NCBI RefSeq assembly: GCF_006494655.1
Contig: NZ_VHIM01000009.1
Coordinates: forward strand, 102,095 to 166,094
Length of the DNA: 64,000 nucleotides
From: Arthrobacter agilis
GTDB taxonomy: Bacteria > Actinomycetota > Actinomycetes > Actinomycetales > Micrococcaceae
Direction: 5' to 3'
Part shown: positions 36,922 through 45,850 of the stretch, piece by piece
Position numbering within the stretch: the first letter of the stretch is position 1
Layout: every line of letters starts with the position of its first letter
Made by a program: the position numbers and the translations under genes
Notes under the pieces: generated by a model
Told to the model about the DNA's origin: nothing
The model's input: only the letters and a program-made list of their open reading frames with translations
Database searches by the model: none

Positions 36922-37395
36922 CTAACCGTTCTCCGCCAGGCGCTGCAGGACGATCGCCGGCACGAACGGGCCGATATCGCCGCCGAGGGACGCGACCTCC
37001 TTCAGCAGGGTCGACGAGACGTGCGCGTACTCGGACCCCGTCGGCAGGAAGACCGTCTCCACATCGGCCAGGTGGCGGTTCATGGTGGACATCGGCAGCT
37101 CGTAGTCGAAGTCGAGGCTCGACCTCAGTCCCTTGACCAGGGCCGACGCCCCGTGGTCCCGGCAGAACCCTGCCACCAGACCGCCGTCCATCGGGAGGAC
37201 CCGGACACCGGGAAGGTGCGCCAGGCCCTGCCGGCAGAGGTCCAGCCGCTCGTCGGTACCGAAGCGGTACGTCTTCGCGGGATTGGTCGAGACGGCCACG
37301 ATCACCTCGTCGAACAACCGCGCGGCGCGGCCGATGATCTCGATGTGTCCGTTGTGGAGGGGATCGAAGGATCCGGGGCAGACGGCGCGGCTCAT
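36922..37395 (-). CDS. coaD: Phosphopantetheine adenylyltransferase
   Basis: Fourth step of coenzyme A synthesis, transferring AMP to 4'-phosphopantetheine. The nucleotidyltransferase motif is CPGSFDPLHNGHIEIIGRAA (with the HxGH-type site HNGH), followed by VKGLRSSLDFDYE and the second signature YAHVSSTLLKEVASLGGDI. The frame is open far upstream, but the ATG at 37395 begins MSRAVCPGSFDP and gives 157 residues, the normal size. In relatives it follows rsmD; here a plus-strand group of genes separates them. Confidence 0.95.
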   Translation of the reverse strand: MSRAVCPGSFDPLHNGHIEIIGRAARLFDEVIVAVSTNPAKTYRFGTDERLDLCRQGLAHLPGVRVLPMDGGLVAGFCRDHGASALVKGLRSSLDFDYELPMSTMNRHLADVETVFLPTGSEYAHVSSTLLKEVASLGGDIGPFVPAIVLQRLAENG

Positions 37396-37497
37396 CCCCC
37401 TACCGTACCGAGCCCCCGCTACGCAGGGTGCACACCGGCACCCGCCCGCGCCGGGCCCTTCACCGCCCCGCCAGCCGGAAGACGGGATACTGGTGCC

Positions 37498-38733
37498 ATG
37501 ACGACCGACCCACACGCCACGCAGGCAGCACCCGGTGGGCCACGTCCCTGGGCACGGACGGCGCGCGGCGCGAATCTGCTCGGCAGCGACGGCCGGCTCG
37601 GCATCACCATCTTCGAGGAGGTGACCGCACTCGCGCAGCACCACGCGGCCATCAACCTGGGGCAGGGTTTCCCGGACGAGGACGGGCCCCGCGAGATCCT
37701 CGACGCGGCACGGGCGGCGATCGCCGACGGCGCCAACCAGTACGCGCCCGGCCAGGGCCTCGCGGTCCTGCGCGACGCCATCGCCGCACACCAGGAACGC
37801 TTCTACGGCCTCGCCGTCGACCCGCAGACCGAGGTGATCGTCAGCACGGGGGCCACGGAGTCGATCGCCGCCGCCATCCTCGCCTTCGCCGGACCGGGCG
37901 ACGAAGTGCTGACCTTCGAGCCCTTCTACGACTCCTACGGGGCCGTGATCGGCCTCTCGGGCGCAACCCACACCACGGCCCCGCTGTCGGCGCCGGATTT
38001 CCAGCCTGACGCCGCCACGCTCGAGGCCGCCTTCACCGACCGGACGAGGATCGTCGTCGTCAACAATCCGCACAACCCGACCGGAAGCGTCTTCCGGCGG
38101 GAGGCCCTCGAGCTGATCGTCCGGCTCGCCGAGCGGCACGGCGCCATCATCGTGACCGACGAGGTCTACGAGCACCTCCGCTTCGGGGCCGCGCATGTCC
38201 CGGTCGCGACGCTGCCCGGGGCGGCTGCCCGTACGCTGACGATCTCCTCGGCAGGGAAGACCTTCTCCGTGACGGGGTGGAAGATCGGGTGGCTGAGCGG
38301 ACCCGCGGACCTCGTGGCGCAGGTGCGCACCGTCAAGACCTTCCTCACCTACACCTCCGGCACCCCGTTCCAGGGCGCCGTGGCGGTGGGTCTCGGCCTG
38401 CCCGACGAGTTCTACGACTCCATCGCGTCCACCCTCCGGCGCAAGCGTGACCTGCTCGGCGAAGGCCTGCGGGCAGCCGGCTTCGAGGTGTTCGAGCCGG
38501 AGGGCACGTTCTTCACGATGGTCGACGCCGCGCCGCTGGGGATCGACGATGCGACGGCGCTCGCCCGTCGCCTGCCCTCGCTGATCGGTGTGGCCGCGAT
38601 CCCCGTGGCGATGTTCTGCCACGAGGACGGCGCGGAGCGGACGCGGTCGATGCTGCGCTTCGCCTTCTGCAAGAGATTCGACGTCATCGAGGAGGGCGCC
38701 CGGCGCCTGGCCACCCTCCGGGAGCACGTGTGA
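37498..38733 (+). CDS. Class I/II PLP-dependent aminotransferase
   Basis: 411-residue fold-type I aminotransferase, closest in motif to the YbdL/kynurenine aminotransferase/N-succinyldiaminopimelate group. Landmarks are NLGQGFPDEDGP, STGATESIAAAILAF, VVVNNPHNPTGSVF, TDEVYEHLRF, the PLP lysine in TISSAGKTFSVTGWKIGW, and the C-terminal Arg in RSMLRFAFCKR. Substrate specificity cannot be settled from sequence. Its stop overlaps the start of a methyltransferase-like gene (GTGA), so the two form an operon. Confidence 0.88.
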   Translation: MTTDPHATQAAPGGPRPWARTARGANLLGSDGRLGITIFEEVTALAQHHAAINLGQGFPDEDGPREILDAARAAIADGANQYAPGQGLAVLRDAIAAHQERFYGLAVDPQTEVIVSTGATESIAAAILAFAGPGDEVLTFEPFYDSYGAVIGLSGATHTTAPLSAPDFQPDAATLEAAFTDRTRIVVVNNPHNPTGSVFRREALELIVRLAERHGAIIVTDEVYEHLRFGAAHVPVATLPGAAARTLTISSAGKTFSVTGWKIGWLSGPADLVAQVRTVKTFLTYTSGTPFQGAVAVGLGLPDEFYDSIASTLRRKRDLLGEGLRAAGFEVFEPEGTFFTMVDAAPLGIDDATALARRLPSLIGVAAIPVAMFCHEDGAERTRSMLRFAFCKRFDVIEEGARRLATLREHV

Positions 38734-39587
38734 GCGGCGTGGGCGGAGAGAGCGGGATACCCGGTGGACCGCCGGCCGACGGCGCTCTGGAGGACACCGA
38801 CGTGCCCACGCGATGGCTCCCCGTCACGGGGGCGTACGCCGAGATCGACGAGGACGCACACATCGAGGGGGCCCTCATCCTCAGCATCGGCGGCGCGCAG
38901 CAGTCGCATGTCGACGTGCTGCACCCCGGCCGGGTCTTCTACGAGTATCTGCAGCGCATCGCGCACGTGCTCGATCTCCTGGGTTCTCCCGGGGCCCCCC
39001 TGCGTGTCCTGCATCTCGGTGCCGGAGCCCTGACGCTGGTCCGCTATGTCCAGGCGACGCGTCCGGGCTCGGCGCAGGTCTCCGTCGACCTCGACGCCGA
39101 GCTCATGGACTTCGTCCTCTCCGAGATGCCCCTCGCCGAGGGCACATCGTGCGAGGTGGTGGTCGGTGACGTCGCGGACGTGGTGCTCGAGCTGGCGGAC
39201 GGGTCCTTCGACGCCGTCGTGCTGGACATCTTCGCCGGAGCCGACGCACCGGCGCACCTGACCTCGCCCGATGTCGCCGCCCACCTCCTGCGCCTCTGCG
39301 CACCGGACGGCGTGGTGCTGGTCAATGTCGGCGACGATCCGCCGCTCGCCTTCGCCCGTGCGCAAAGCCGGCAGCTGGCCTCCCTCGCGGCGTCCACCGC
39401 GGTCCTCACCGAGGCCGGCATGGTCGACGGCGCCTGCGCGGGGAACGTCGTCGTCGTGGGCCGCCGCGCACCGTGGCCGGAGCCGTGGACCCGCTCCCTG
39501 CGCGCGGCGGGACCGCATCCCGCGGCGGTCCTCACGGGCGCCGCCCGAGAGCTGTTCGAGGACGGGCCGCGGCCGGAGAACGGCTAG
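38730..39587 (+). CDS. Spermidine-synthase-like methyltransferase-fold protein
   Basis: 285 residues. The Rossmann-like core reads VLHLGAGALTLVRYVQATRPG, VSVDLDAELMDFV, GDVADVVLELADGSFDAVVLDIFAGADAPAHL and APDGVVLVNVGDD. The DIFAG segment keeps the aspartate typical of polyamine aminopropyltransferases, and there is no membrane domain. Actinobacteria carry many such spermidine-synthase-like proteins of unproven function. Translation is coupled to the aminotransferase by a GTGA overlap. Confidence 0.8.
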   Translation: MSGVGGESGIPGGPPADGALEDTDVPTRWLPVTGAYAEIDEDAHIEGALILSIGGAQQSHVDVLHPGRVFYEYLQRIAHVLDLLGSPGAPLRVLHLGAGALTLVRYVQATRPGSAQVSVDLDAELMDFVLSEMPLAEGTSCEVVVGDVADVVLELADGSFDAVVLDIFAGADAPAHLTSPDVAAHLLRLCAPDGVVLVNVGDDPPLAFARAQSRQLASLAASTAVLTEAGMVDGACAGNVVVVGRRAPWPEPWTRSLRAAGPHPAAVLTGAARELFEDGPRPENG

Positions 39588-39745
39588 GACCGCAGGCAGG
39601 GGGCCGGCACGTGCAGCTGCCGGAACGGCAGCGGTGCGCCCTGTCAAGCAGGATCGCAGCCGGCAGCGGCACGGCGCGCCCGATAGTCTGGGAGAGCTTG
39701 AGCAGCCGGGCCTGGAGAACCTTCCCACCATCGGGAGATCACACC

Positions 39746-40099
39746 ATGCGGCACACGCTGAGCATCACCGTCAAGCTGGACCTCGACTTCAGGTGGGCGC
39801 GTATCGACGTCCACGGCTGCCTCACGCAGGGCAGCTGCCGGGCCCTCGTACCGATCGTCGACCGCTGCTTCCGTATCCTGCAGAAGCCCGACGTCGTCAT
39901 CGACCTGAGCGGGGCGCAGCACATCGAGAACGAGGGCGTGAACACCCTGCGCGGCCTGGGTATCGTAGGGCCGACCTCCCACCCCGTGCTCCGGGAACGC
40001 ACCGGCACGTGTTCGCTCGTCATCCCCGACGATCTGCCGGAGTGCCCCTCGCTCCGCACCAATCCCCGCGCCCACGGCAGCCACCGATTCGTGGCCTGA
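39746..40099 (+). CDS. STAS-like domain protein without the phosphorylatable serine
   Basis: A 117-residue protein resembling anti-sigma-factor antagonists. The segment LDFRWARIDVHGCLTQGSCRALVPIVDRCFRILQKPDVVIDLSGAQHIENEGVNTLRGLGI has the beta-alpha pattern of STAS domains. Where antagonists carry the phosphorylated serine (usually DSSG), this protein has ENEG, so control by a partner kinase in the usual way is unlikely. GGGAG precedes the ATG. A -10-like TAGTCT lies near 39684. No anti-sigma or sigma gene is adjacent. Confidence 0.65.
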   Translation: MRHTLSITVKLDLDFRWARIDVHGCLTQGSCRALVPIVDRCFRILQKPDVVIDLSGAQHIENEGVNTLRGLGIVGPTSHPVLRERTGTCSLVIPDDLPECPSLRTNPRAHGSHRFVA

Positions 40100-40188
40100 C
40101 GCCGGCCGACGCAGCACATCCGCAGCCGGCCCATCCGCCGGCAGCCCCACACCGAATCATGTCCTGCCGGTCGGGCCGGTGACGGCTG

Positions 40189-40194
40189 TAGGCT
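40189..40194 (+). promoter_or_regulatory. Probable extended -10 of the membrane protein-ycnI pair
   Basis: TGTAGGCT includes a TAGGCT -10 hexamer with an upstream TG. The gene begins about 100 bases downstream. The -35 region is weak. Confidence 0.4.
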
Positions 40195-40290
40195 GGGATG
40201 CGCGCCGTTCGTCGCGGGACGACCGACCCGGTGGCATCCGGTGCGGACCCGGACGAGGACGCATCGGACATGCGAGGGAAGGAGGCTGCT

Positions 40291-40896
40291 GTGACGGAAC
40301 CGGCCCTCCCCTATCTCCGTTCCCTCGTCCTCGTGTCCCTGATCCTGTCGGTCTCCTCGGCCTCGCACGTCCTCGCCGCAGGCCACCTCCCCGCCCCCGG
40401 CGTGATCCTCCTGCTCGGCGTCCTGCTGCTGCTCCCCCTGCTGCTACTCGCACGGCGCACCGTCTCCTTCAGCAGAGCACTGGTCGCGATGGGCGCCGGC
40501 CAGGCCCTGCTGCACACCGTGTTCTCCCTGACGGCCGTCCCCGCCGTCTGCCAGAGCTCCTCGGCGATGCCCGGCCACCACGCCGCCTTCGAGCTGGCCT
40601 GCTCGCCCGTCACGCAGGATTCGATGGCCGGGTCCACGGGTGGTCTCCTGATGCTCCTGCTGCACGCCGTGGCGACGATCGTCCTCGCGGCCGCGCTGGC
40701 ACGGAGCGACCAGGCCCTCACCCTGCTGCGGGCGTGGCTCCGGCCGCTCCTCGACCTTCCGGGCGTCATCCCGCTGCCGGCGACACCGCACCGATCGACG
40801 GTGCTCGCCGTGCCGACGCCGGTGACGCCCTCGTCCGTTCATGCCGCCGTGCCCACGCTGCGGGGTCCGCCCTCGCCCGTGACCACGACCGCCTGA
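40291..40896 (+). CDS. Membrane protein upstream of ycnI
   Basis: 201 residues with about four membrane helices (YLRSLVLVSLILSVSSASHVLAAG, VILLLGVLLLLPLLLLA, ALVAMGAGQALLHTVFSL, LLMLLLHAVATIVLAAALA). Between helices 3 and 4 an outside loop, CQSSSAMPGHHAAFELACS, carries two cysteines, a twin histidine and methionines, a composition suited to metal binding. The C-terminus is Pro/Thr-rich and long. The GTG at 40291 follows AAGGAGG by five bases; the ATG at 40270 is a poorer start. Its place before ycnI suggests a role in copper handling, which is inference. Confidence 0.7.
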   Translation: MTEPALPYLRSLVLVSLILSVSSASHVLAAGHLPAPGVILLLGVLLLLPLLLLARRTVSFSRALVAMGAGQALLHTVFSLTAVPAVCQSSSAMPGHHAAFELACSPVTQDSMAGSTGGLLMLLLHAVATIVLAAALARSDQALTLLRAWLRPLLDLPGVIPLPATPHRSTVLAVPTPVTPSSVHAAVPTLRGPPSPVTTTA

Positions 40897-41018
40897 ACCT
40901 CACCCCGCCGAGGGGCACGGGGGCGGGTGGTCGACGACGCACCATCACCCCCATCAGCACGCGCCCGCCGTGGACCGCATGAAACCGGACCACCGGGCGC
41001 ACCGTGAAAGGCACAGCC

Positions 41019-41810
41019 ATGACATCGAACACACCCCGGCGGACTCGCCGCATCGCCACCACCTCCACCATCGCCCTGACCACCGCCGGATTCATGGCCC
41101 TCGGTCTCGGCGCGGCCAGCGCCCATGTGTCAGTAGCGCCCGCCTCGACCACGGAGGACGGCTACTCGCAGCTCACCTTCAGCGTCCCCAACGAGTCCGA
41201 GACGGCGGACACGAACAAGCTCGAGGTACAGCTCCCCACCGAGCAGCCGTTCACCTCGGTGCGAGTCAAGCCGGTCGAGGGCTGGACGGCGGAAGTCGTC
41301 ACGGGTGAACTGCCCGAGCCCGTGACGACCGCGGATGGAGCCACGCTGACCGAGGCTCCCCTCTCCGTCGTCTGGACGGCCGACGCCGGAGCGGAGATCT
41401 CGCAGCAGGAGTACCAGACCTTCTCCATCTCCGTCGGTCGCCTGCCCGAAGCCGGGTCGACGGTCCTGCTGCCCGCCACGCAGTCGTACACCGACGGCGA
41501 GGTGGTGGAGTGGGCCGACGAGGCGACCGGGGACGGCGAGGAACCCGACAAGCCCGCCCCCTCGTTCGTGACCACCGCCGCGGAAGAGGGTGCGGACGGC
41601 CATGGCGCCTCCCACGCCGCGGGCGGCGCGACGGAAACCGCAGAGGCCAGCGGGTCGACGGATTCCACGGAGTCGATCGAGGCCGTGCAGGCCGCGACCA
41701 GTTCGGACACCGGTTCGACGTCGGCCGTGGGCTGGGCGGGTCTCGTCGCAGGTCTCCTCGGCCTGGCGGCCGGGATCGTGGCCCTGGCGCGGACGCGCCG
41801 CAAGGCCTGA
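41019..41810 (+). CDS. YcnI (DUF1775) family copper-binding protein
   Basis: Exported, membrane-anchored protein of 263 residues. A signal peptide (TTSTIALTTAGFMALGLGAASA) is cut just before HVSVAPAS, leaving His at the mature N-terminus; in YcnI this His and a nearby Trp bind copper. The DUF1775 beta domain includes YSQLTFSVPNESETADTNKLEVQLP, VKPVEGWTAEVV, LSVVWTADAGAEI and FSISVGRLPE. A Ser/Thr/Glu-rich linker leads to one C-terminal membrane helix (VGWAGLVAGLLGLAAGIVAL) and basic residues. AAAGG precedes the ATG at 41019. Confidence 0.9.
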   Translation: MTSNTPRRTRRIATTSTIALTTAGFMALGLGAASAHVSVAPASTTEDGYSQLTFSVPNESETADTNKLEVQLPTEQPFTSVRVKPVEGWTAEVVTGELPEPVTTADGATLTEAPLSVVWTADAGAEISQQEYQTFSISVGRLPEAGSTVLLPATQSYTDGEVVEWADEATGDGEEPDKPAPSFVTTAAEEGADGHGASHAAGGATETAEASGSTDSTESIEAVQAATSSDTGSTSAVGWAGLVAGLLGLAAGIVALARTRRKA

Positions 41811-41824
41811 CCCGGTGAGGAGGG

Positions 41825-41854
41825 CGCGGCGCCGGGCTGCTGTCCGGCGCCGCG
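41825..41854. terminator. Bidirectional terminator between ycnI and rsmD
   Basis: CGCGGCGCCGG pairs with CCGGCGCCGCG around an 8-base loop, followed on the plus strand by TCCTTG. It lies between convergent genes. Confidence 0.7.
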
Positions 41855-41862
41855 TCCTTGCG

Positions 41863-42435
41863 TCAGGCTGCGGCGGGCTCTAGGAACCAGAGGCGCGTCT
41901 CGCCGTACTTCTTGTCCGAGAACCGTTCGAGCCACGTCGGCCAGACCGGCTCGGGTGATCGCGTCGACCGTTCCACCACCACCACGGCACCGTCCGCCAG
42001 GCGGTTCTGAAGGGCTGCGAGGACCGCCACCACGCCGCCCTCGTCCACCGTGTACGGGGGGTCCATGAGGACGAGGTCCCACGCCGCCCCGACCGCCGCA
42101 CGGTCGAGGTAGGTCTCCACCTTCGCGCGGTGCACGCGTACGGCGGTCCAGCCGAGTACCCGGTTCACCAGGTCCGCATTCTTCTGTGCCACGAGCGCGG
42201 CGCGATCGGCGGACTCCACGAGGTCGACGGTCGCGGCCCCGCGGCTGGCGCTCTCGACCCCGAGCGATCCCGACCCGGCGTACAGATCCAGGACATGCGC
42301 GCCGTGCAGCACCCCGTAGGACTCGAGGCGGGAGAACAACGCCTCCTTCACGCGGTCCGTCGTGGGCCGGGTGCCGGTCCCCTCCACGCTTGCGAGGGTC
42401 GAGCCGCCTGCGGCTCCGGCGATGATGCGCGTCAT
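41863..42435 (-). CDS. rsmD: 16S rRNA (guanine-966-N2)-methyltransferase
   Basis: 190-residue SAM-dependent methyltransferase. It opens MTRIIAGAAGG, followed by GTRPTTDRVKEALFSRLES, the SAM motif VLDLYAGSGSLGVESASRGA and the catalytic DLVLMDPPYTV. It is the last gene of the thiL-DAK2-recG...rsmD run, starting ten bases after the modC stop. In related genomes it follows recG directly. Confidence 0.95.
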   Translation of the reverse strand: MTRIIAGAAGGSTLASVEGTGTRPTTDRVKEALFSRLESYGVLHGAHVLDLYAGSGSLGVESASRGAATVDLVESADRAALVAQKNADLVNRVLGWTAVRVHRAKVETYLDRAAVGAAWDLVLMDPPYTVDEGGVVAVLAALQNRLADGAVVVVERSTRSPEPVWPTWLERFSDKKYGETRLWFLEPAAA

Positions 42436-42444
42436 ACTCCGACT

Positions 42445-43623
42445 CTATCGCCCGACGGCTGCACCCCCGGGCCCCGTGTCGCGAGGTCCCGGCGCGGGGA
42501 GCGGATAGATCGCGACGTCCTCAGGGCGCACCACCAGAACCACCTCGGTGCCGGGCAGGATCCCGAGGGACACGACGTCGGCGGGAGCCAGATCCGCGGC
42601 CATCCCGGCCGCATGCACGCGCACCACGTCACCTCGGTGCTCGACGTCGTCGACCCGTGCGGTCAGCCTGCTCGCCCCGATCGGGTGCGGCCCGTCGGCA
42701 CCGGAGACGGCGTCGTCGTCGTCGTCCAGCCACGATCCGGCCGACCCACGTGACCCGTTCGGCGTGATGCCCGCCGCCGCCCGGGTGACGGCCACCGCGG
42801 CGGGGCGGACCGCGAGCCCCAGTTCGTCGCCCGGGAGGTGTGGTCCCTCCCACGGCACCACCAGCCCGTTGGAGCCCTCGAAGCCCGCAGGCGTCCGCCG
42901 GCCCCGGACCAGGTTCAGCCCTGCGAGCCGCGCGCCGAAGCCCGTGACGGGCCGGGTCAGGACATCGCCGGTGGGTCCCGCCTCGACCACCCGCCCACCG
43001 TCGAGGACCAGCACGTGGTCCGCGAGCAGGAAGGCGTCGAGCGGGTCGTGGGTCACGACGATGGCCGTCCGTTCCGCCAGGACATCGCGGAGAAGGGCGC
43101 GGACGGCGGGTGCCACGGTGACGTCGAGGGCGGCGAGCGGCTCGTCGAGCAGCAGCAGCGAGGGCTCCGCGGCGAGCGCCCGCGCGACGGCGACCCGTTG
43201 GGCCTGCCCGCCCGACAACCGGCCGGGACGGCGCTGGGCCAGCTCGGCCACCCCGACGCGGTCCAGCCACGTCGTCGCCGTGGCATGCGCCTGCGCACGG
43301 GGCATTCCCCGGCTGCGGGGACCGAACGCCACGTTCTCGAGGGCGGTCAGGTGAGGGAACAGCAGGGCCTCCTGCGCGAGGAGGGAGACACCGCGGCGCC
43401 GGGGCTCCGTCAGGACCCGCCGCCCTGCGCCGACGTCGAAGAGGACGCCGTCGCCCAGCGTGGCACGCCCCGCGGACGGCGCGAGCAGCCCCGCCACCAG
43501 GTTCAGCAGCGTGGATTTGCCGGCGCCGTTCGGTCCCAGCACCGCCAGTGTCTGCCCGTGCGCGAGCGCGAAGGCGACGTCGAAGTGCCGCTCGGGCAGG
43601 GTGGCCTCGAAGGAGAAATCCAT
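42445..43623 (-). CDS. modC: Molybdate ABC transporter ATP-binding protein
   Basis: 392-residue ABC ATPase. Walker A is LGPNGAGKSTLLNLVAGL, signature LSGGQAQRVAVARALA, Walker B LLLLDEPLAALDV, and the switch histidine is in IVVTHDPLDAFL. After about residue 215 a regulatory MOP/TOBE-like domain follows (LAVRPAAVAVTRA ... ASRLTARVDDVEHRGDVVRVHAAGMAADLAP ... VVLVVRPEDVAIYPL). Its ATG shares one base with the modB stop (TGATG). Substrate molybdate (or tungstate) is inferred from the complete modABC set. Confidence 0.9.
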   Translation of the reverse strand: MDFSFEATLPERHFDVAFALAHGQTLAVLGPNGAGKSTLLNLVAGLLAPSAGRATLGDGVLFDVGAGRRVLTEPRRRGVSLLAQEALLFPHLTALENVAFGPRSRGMPRAQAHATATTWLDRVGVAELAQRRPGRLSGGQAQRVAVARALAAEPSLLLLDEPLAALDVTVAPAVRALLRDVLAERTAIVVTHDPLDAFLLADHVLVLDGGRVVEAGPTGDVLTRPVTGFGARLAGLNLVRGRRTPAGFEGSNGLVVPWEGPHLPGDELGLAVRPAAVAVTRAAAGITPNGSRGSAGSWLDDDDDAVSGADGPHPIGASRLTARVDDVEHRGDVVRVHAAGMAADLAPADVVSLGILPGTEVVLVVRPEDVAIYPLPAPGPRDTGPGGAAVGR

Positions 43624-44543
43624 CAGGCGGCCCGCCCGGAGGCGGGCTGCTGCGCGCGGGAGTCGGGCGTGAGTGCCCGGCCCGGCGTCGCCCCTCGGCC
43701 CGGATCGAGACTCCCGAGCGGCCGCACGCGGTGCGCTACCCCCACGACGACGACGGCGACCACCACGAGGACGAGGGACAGGGCTACCGCGGCGTCCGGG
43801 TCCGTCTCACGCTGCAGGTAGATCTCGAGGGGCAACGTCCGCGTGGTGCCCTGGAGGCTTCCCGCGAACGTGAGGGTGGCACCGAACTCGCCCAGCGCGC
43901 GGGCGAAGGAGAGGACGGCGCCGGAGACGAGGGCCGGGAGGACCAGCGGCAGCGTGATCCGCCGGAGGACGGTCCAGCGCCCCGCGCCGAGTGTGGCACC
44001 GACCGCCTCGTAGCGCGTTCCCACGGAGCGCAGCGCCCCCTCGAGGCTGAGGACCAGGAACGGGAGGGCCACGAAGGTCTGGGACAGCACCACGGCCGTC
44101 GTCGAGAAAGCGATGTCGATGCCCGCCATCGAGAGGCTGCTCCCGAGCAGGCCGCGCCGCCCGAAGGTGTAGAGCAGGGCTATGCCACCGACCACGGGCG
44201 GCAGGACCAGCGGGAGCAGCACGAGAGAACGGACGAGCCGCTGGCCGCGGAAGGAGGTCCGGGCGAGGACCAGGGCCATGGGCACACCGAACAGGACGCA
44301 GAGCGCGGTCGCGGACAGGGACGTCCTCAGGCTGAGCAGCAGCGCGGCCCGGGCGCTCTCGGAGGTCACGAGCGGGACGAAGCGCGGCCAGTCGACACGG
44401 AGCGCCATCGCGACCAGGGGCAGGACCACGAACAGTGCGCCGACCGCGGCGACCGCGATGACCCACCGGGGCAGGGCGGCGGTGTTCACGGGACGCACGG
44501 CCCGCCGGGTGTCCGCCCGGCTCCCGGCGAGGTCAGGGTGCAC
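43623..44543 (-). CDS. modB: Molybdate ABC transporter permease
   Basis: 306-residue membrane protein with about five or six helices in the binding-protein-dependent permease fold. The EAA-type loop is [32 protein letters not shown], and [18 protein letters not shown] is the characteristic ModB/CysT segment. The chosen GTG overlaps the end of modA by 11 bases; a GTG 15 codons later is possible. An extra basic C-terminal tail follows the last helix. Confidence 0.9.
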   Translation of the reverse strand: MHPDLAGSRADTRRAVRPVNTAALPRWVIAVAAVGALFVVLPLVAMALRVDWPRFVPLVTSESARAALLLSLRTSLSATALCVLFGVPMALVLARTSFRGQRLVRSLVLLPLVLPPVVGGIALLYTFGRRGLLGSSLSMAGIDIAFSTTAVVLSQTFVALPFLVLSLEGALRSVGTRYEAVGATLGAGRWTVLRRITLPLVLPALVSGAVLSFARALGEFGATLTFAGSLQGTTRTLPLEIYLQRETDPDAAVALSLVLVVVAVVVVGVAHRVRPLGSLDPGRGATPGRALTPDSRAQQPASGRAA

Positions 44544-45405
44544 CGAAGCCCGCAGCCTGCAGCACGGAGCTGCCCTCGGGGCCGAGCACGAAGTCGACGA
44601 AGGCCTCGGCCGTCACCGCCTCGGTGCTCCCGGCCAGGCGAGCGGCGGGGTACGTGTTGACCGCCGCGCCGGACTCGGCGATGTCGATGCCGCGCACGGC
44701 GTCCCCCGCCGCCCGGACGTCCGTCACGTACACCAGACCGGCATCGGCCTCGCCCGAGGCCACCTTGCCCAGGACATCCGTGACCGACGACTCCTCGCTC
44801 ACCGGCGTGAGGTCCACCCCGGCTGCTTCCACCACCGCTGCGGCCGCTGCTCCGCAGGGTACCCGGACGGCACAGACCACGGTCTTCGTGCCGGGCAGGG
44901 CGGCATCCTCGAGGGACGCGATCCCTGCGGGGTTGTCCGCCGGGACCGCGAGCTGGAGGGTGTTCGTGGCGAAGTCGGCGGCAGGTGCCGCCAGCAACCC
45001 CTCGTCCGCCACCCGCTGCATGCTCCGGGCGTCGGCCGAGGCGAGGACATCGGCCGGAGCGCCCTCGACGATCTGCGTGACGAGATCCGAGGAGCCGGCG
45101 AACGTGAGCGACACCTCCGCGCCCGGGTGAGCGTCCTGGAACCGGTCGGCGAGCTCGGTGAAGGTGCCCTGGAGCGATGCGGCGGCGAACACCGTGATGC
45201 TGCCGTCGATCGCCGGGGCGCCGGCAGCCGCCGATCCCTCGGTCCCGCTGTCCTCGGTCCCGCTGTCGTCGGTCCCCCTGCTCCCGGAGCAGCCGGTCAG
45301 GAGGAGGGCGACGGCGGCGGTCGCGACGAGGGTGCGGGCGCGCCGGTGCCCGCGACGGAGCGGGCTGCGAGAAGCGCGCCTGCGGGACGTCCCGGACCCG
45401 TCCAT
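44533..45405 (-). CDS. modA: Molybdate-binding lipoprotein
   Basis: Periplasmic-type binding protein anchored by lipid, 290 residues. The lipobox is in [19 protein letters not shown], followed by a low-complexity repeat of SGTED/DSGTEGS units and the mature domain [49 protein letters not shown]. The two serine contacts for the oxyanion are probably in AAASL and AGSSD. The ATG at 45405 is two bases after the stop of the HTH-TOBE gene, so all four genes are coupled. Confidence 0.92.
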   Translation of the reverse strand: MDGSGTSRRRASRSPLRRGHRRARTLVATAAVALLLTGCSGSRGTDDSGTEDSGTEGSAAAGAPAIDGSITVFAAASLQGTFTELADRFQDAHPGAEVSLTFAGSSDLVTQIVEGAPADVLASADARSMQRVADEGLLAAPAADFATNTLQLAVPADNPAGIASLEDAALPGTKTVVCAVRVPCGAAAAAVVEAAGVDLTPVSEESSVTDVLGKVASGEADAGLVYVTDVRAAGDAVRGIDIAESGAAVNTYPAARLAGSTEAVTAEAFVDFVLGPEGSSVLQAAGFGAP

Positions 45406-45407
45406 CC

Positions 45408-45812
45408 TCAGGCCTTCCCGGCCGGCGTCTCGATGATGACCGTGGTGGCCTTGACCACGGCGATGGCGATGGAGCCCTTCTCCAGCCCGAGATCGCGGAC
45501 GGCCTCGCTGCTCATCAGGGACACGACACGATGAGGTCCGCACTGCACCTCCACCTGCGCCATCACGGTGTCCTGGAGGACGTCCGTGACGATCCCGACG
45601 AAGCGGTTGCGGGCGGACCTGCCGATGTCCGAGGGGTCTCCGGGCAGCACGGCGTTCCTGTGCGCGAGGGTGGCGAGCTCGAGGGAGTCCACCACCGATC
45701 TGCCCGCCGTGTCCTTGGTGCTGCCCAGCACTCCGCCGTCGATCCAGCGGCGCACCGTGTCGTCGCTGACGCCGAGAAAGCGCGCTGCCTCGCTGATCCG
45801 TATCTGCACCAT
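45408..45812 (-). CDS. Helix-turn-helix plus TOBE domain molybdate-responsive protein
   Basis: 134 residues: an N-terminal MerR/excisionase-like helix-turn-helix (IRISEAARFLGVSDDTVRRWIDGGVLGS, residues about 3-30) joined to a TOBE/Mop domain (RNRFVGIVTDVLQDTVMAQVEVQCGPHRVVSLMSSEAVRDLGLEKGSIAIAVVKATTVIIE). Such proteins bind molybdate and are thought to control mod genes, a simpler arrangement than ModE. It is the first gene of the modABC group, and GGAGG is 13 bases upstream. Confidence 0.88.
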   Translation of the reverse strand: MVQIRISEAARFLGVSDDTVRRWIDGGVLGSTKDTAGRSVVDSLELATLAHRNAVLPGDPSDIGRSARNRFVGIVTDVLQDTVMAQVEVQCGPHRVVSLMSSEAVRDLGLEKGSIAIAVVKATTVIIETPAGKA

Positions 45813-45850
45813 GAAAAGGATGCTACCTCCTCACCTGCGGAGAAAGAGGC

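Noticed and set aside
36922..38727. A 601-codon minus-strand frame ending in coaD
   Set aside because: Only the last 157 codons (from 37395) are coaD. The upstream part is antisense to the aminotransferase gene and has no homology, so it is not a fusion.
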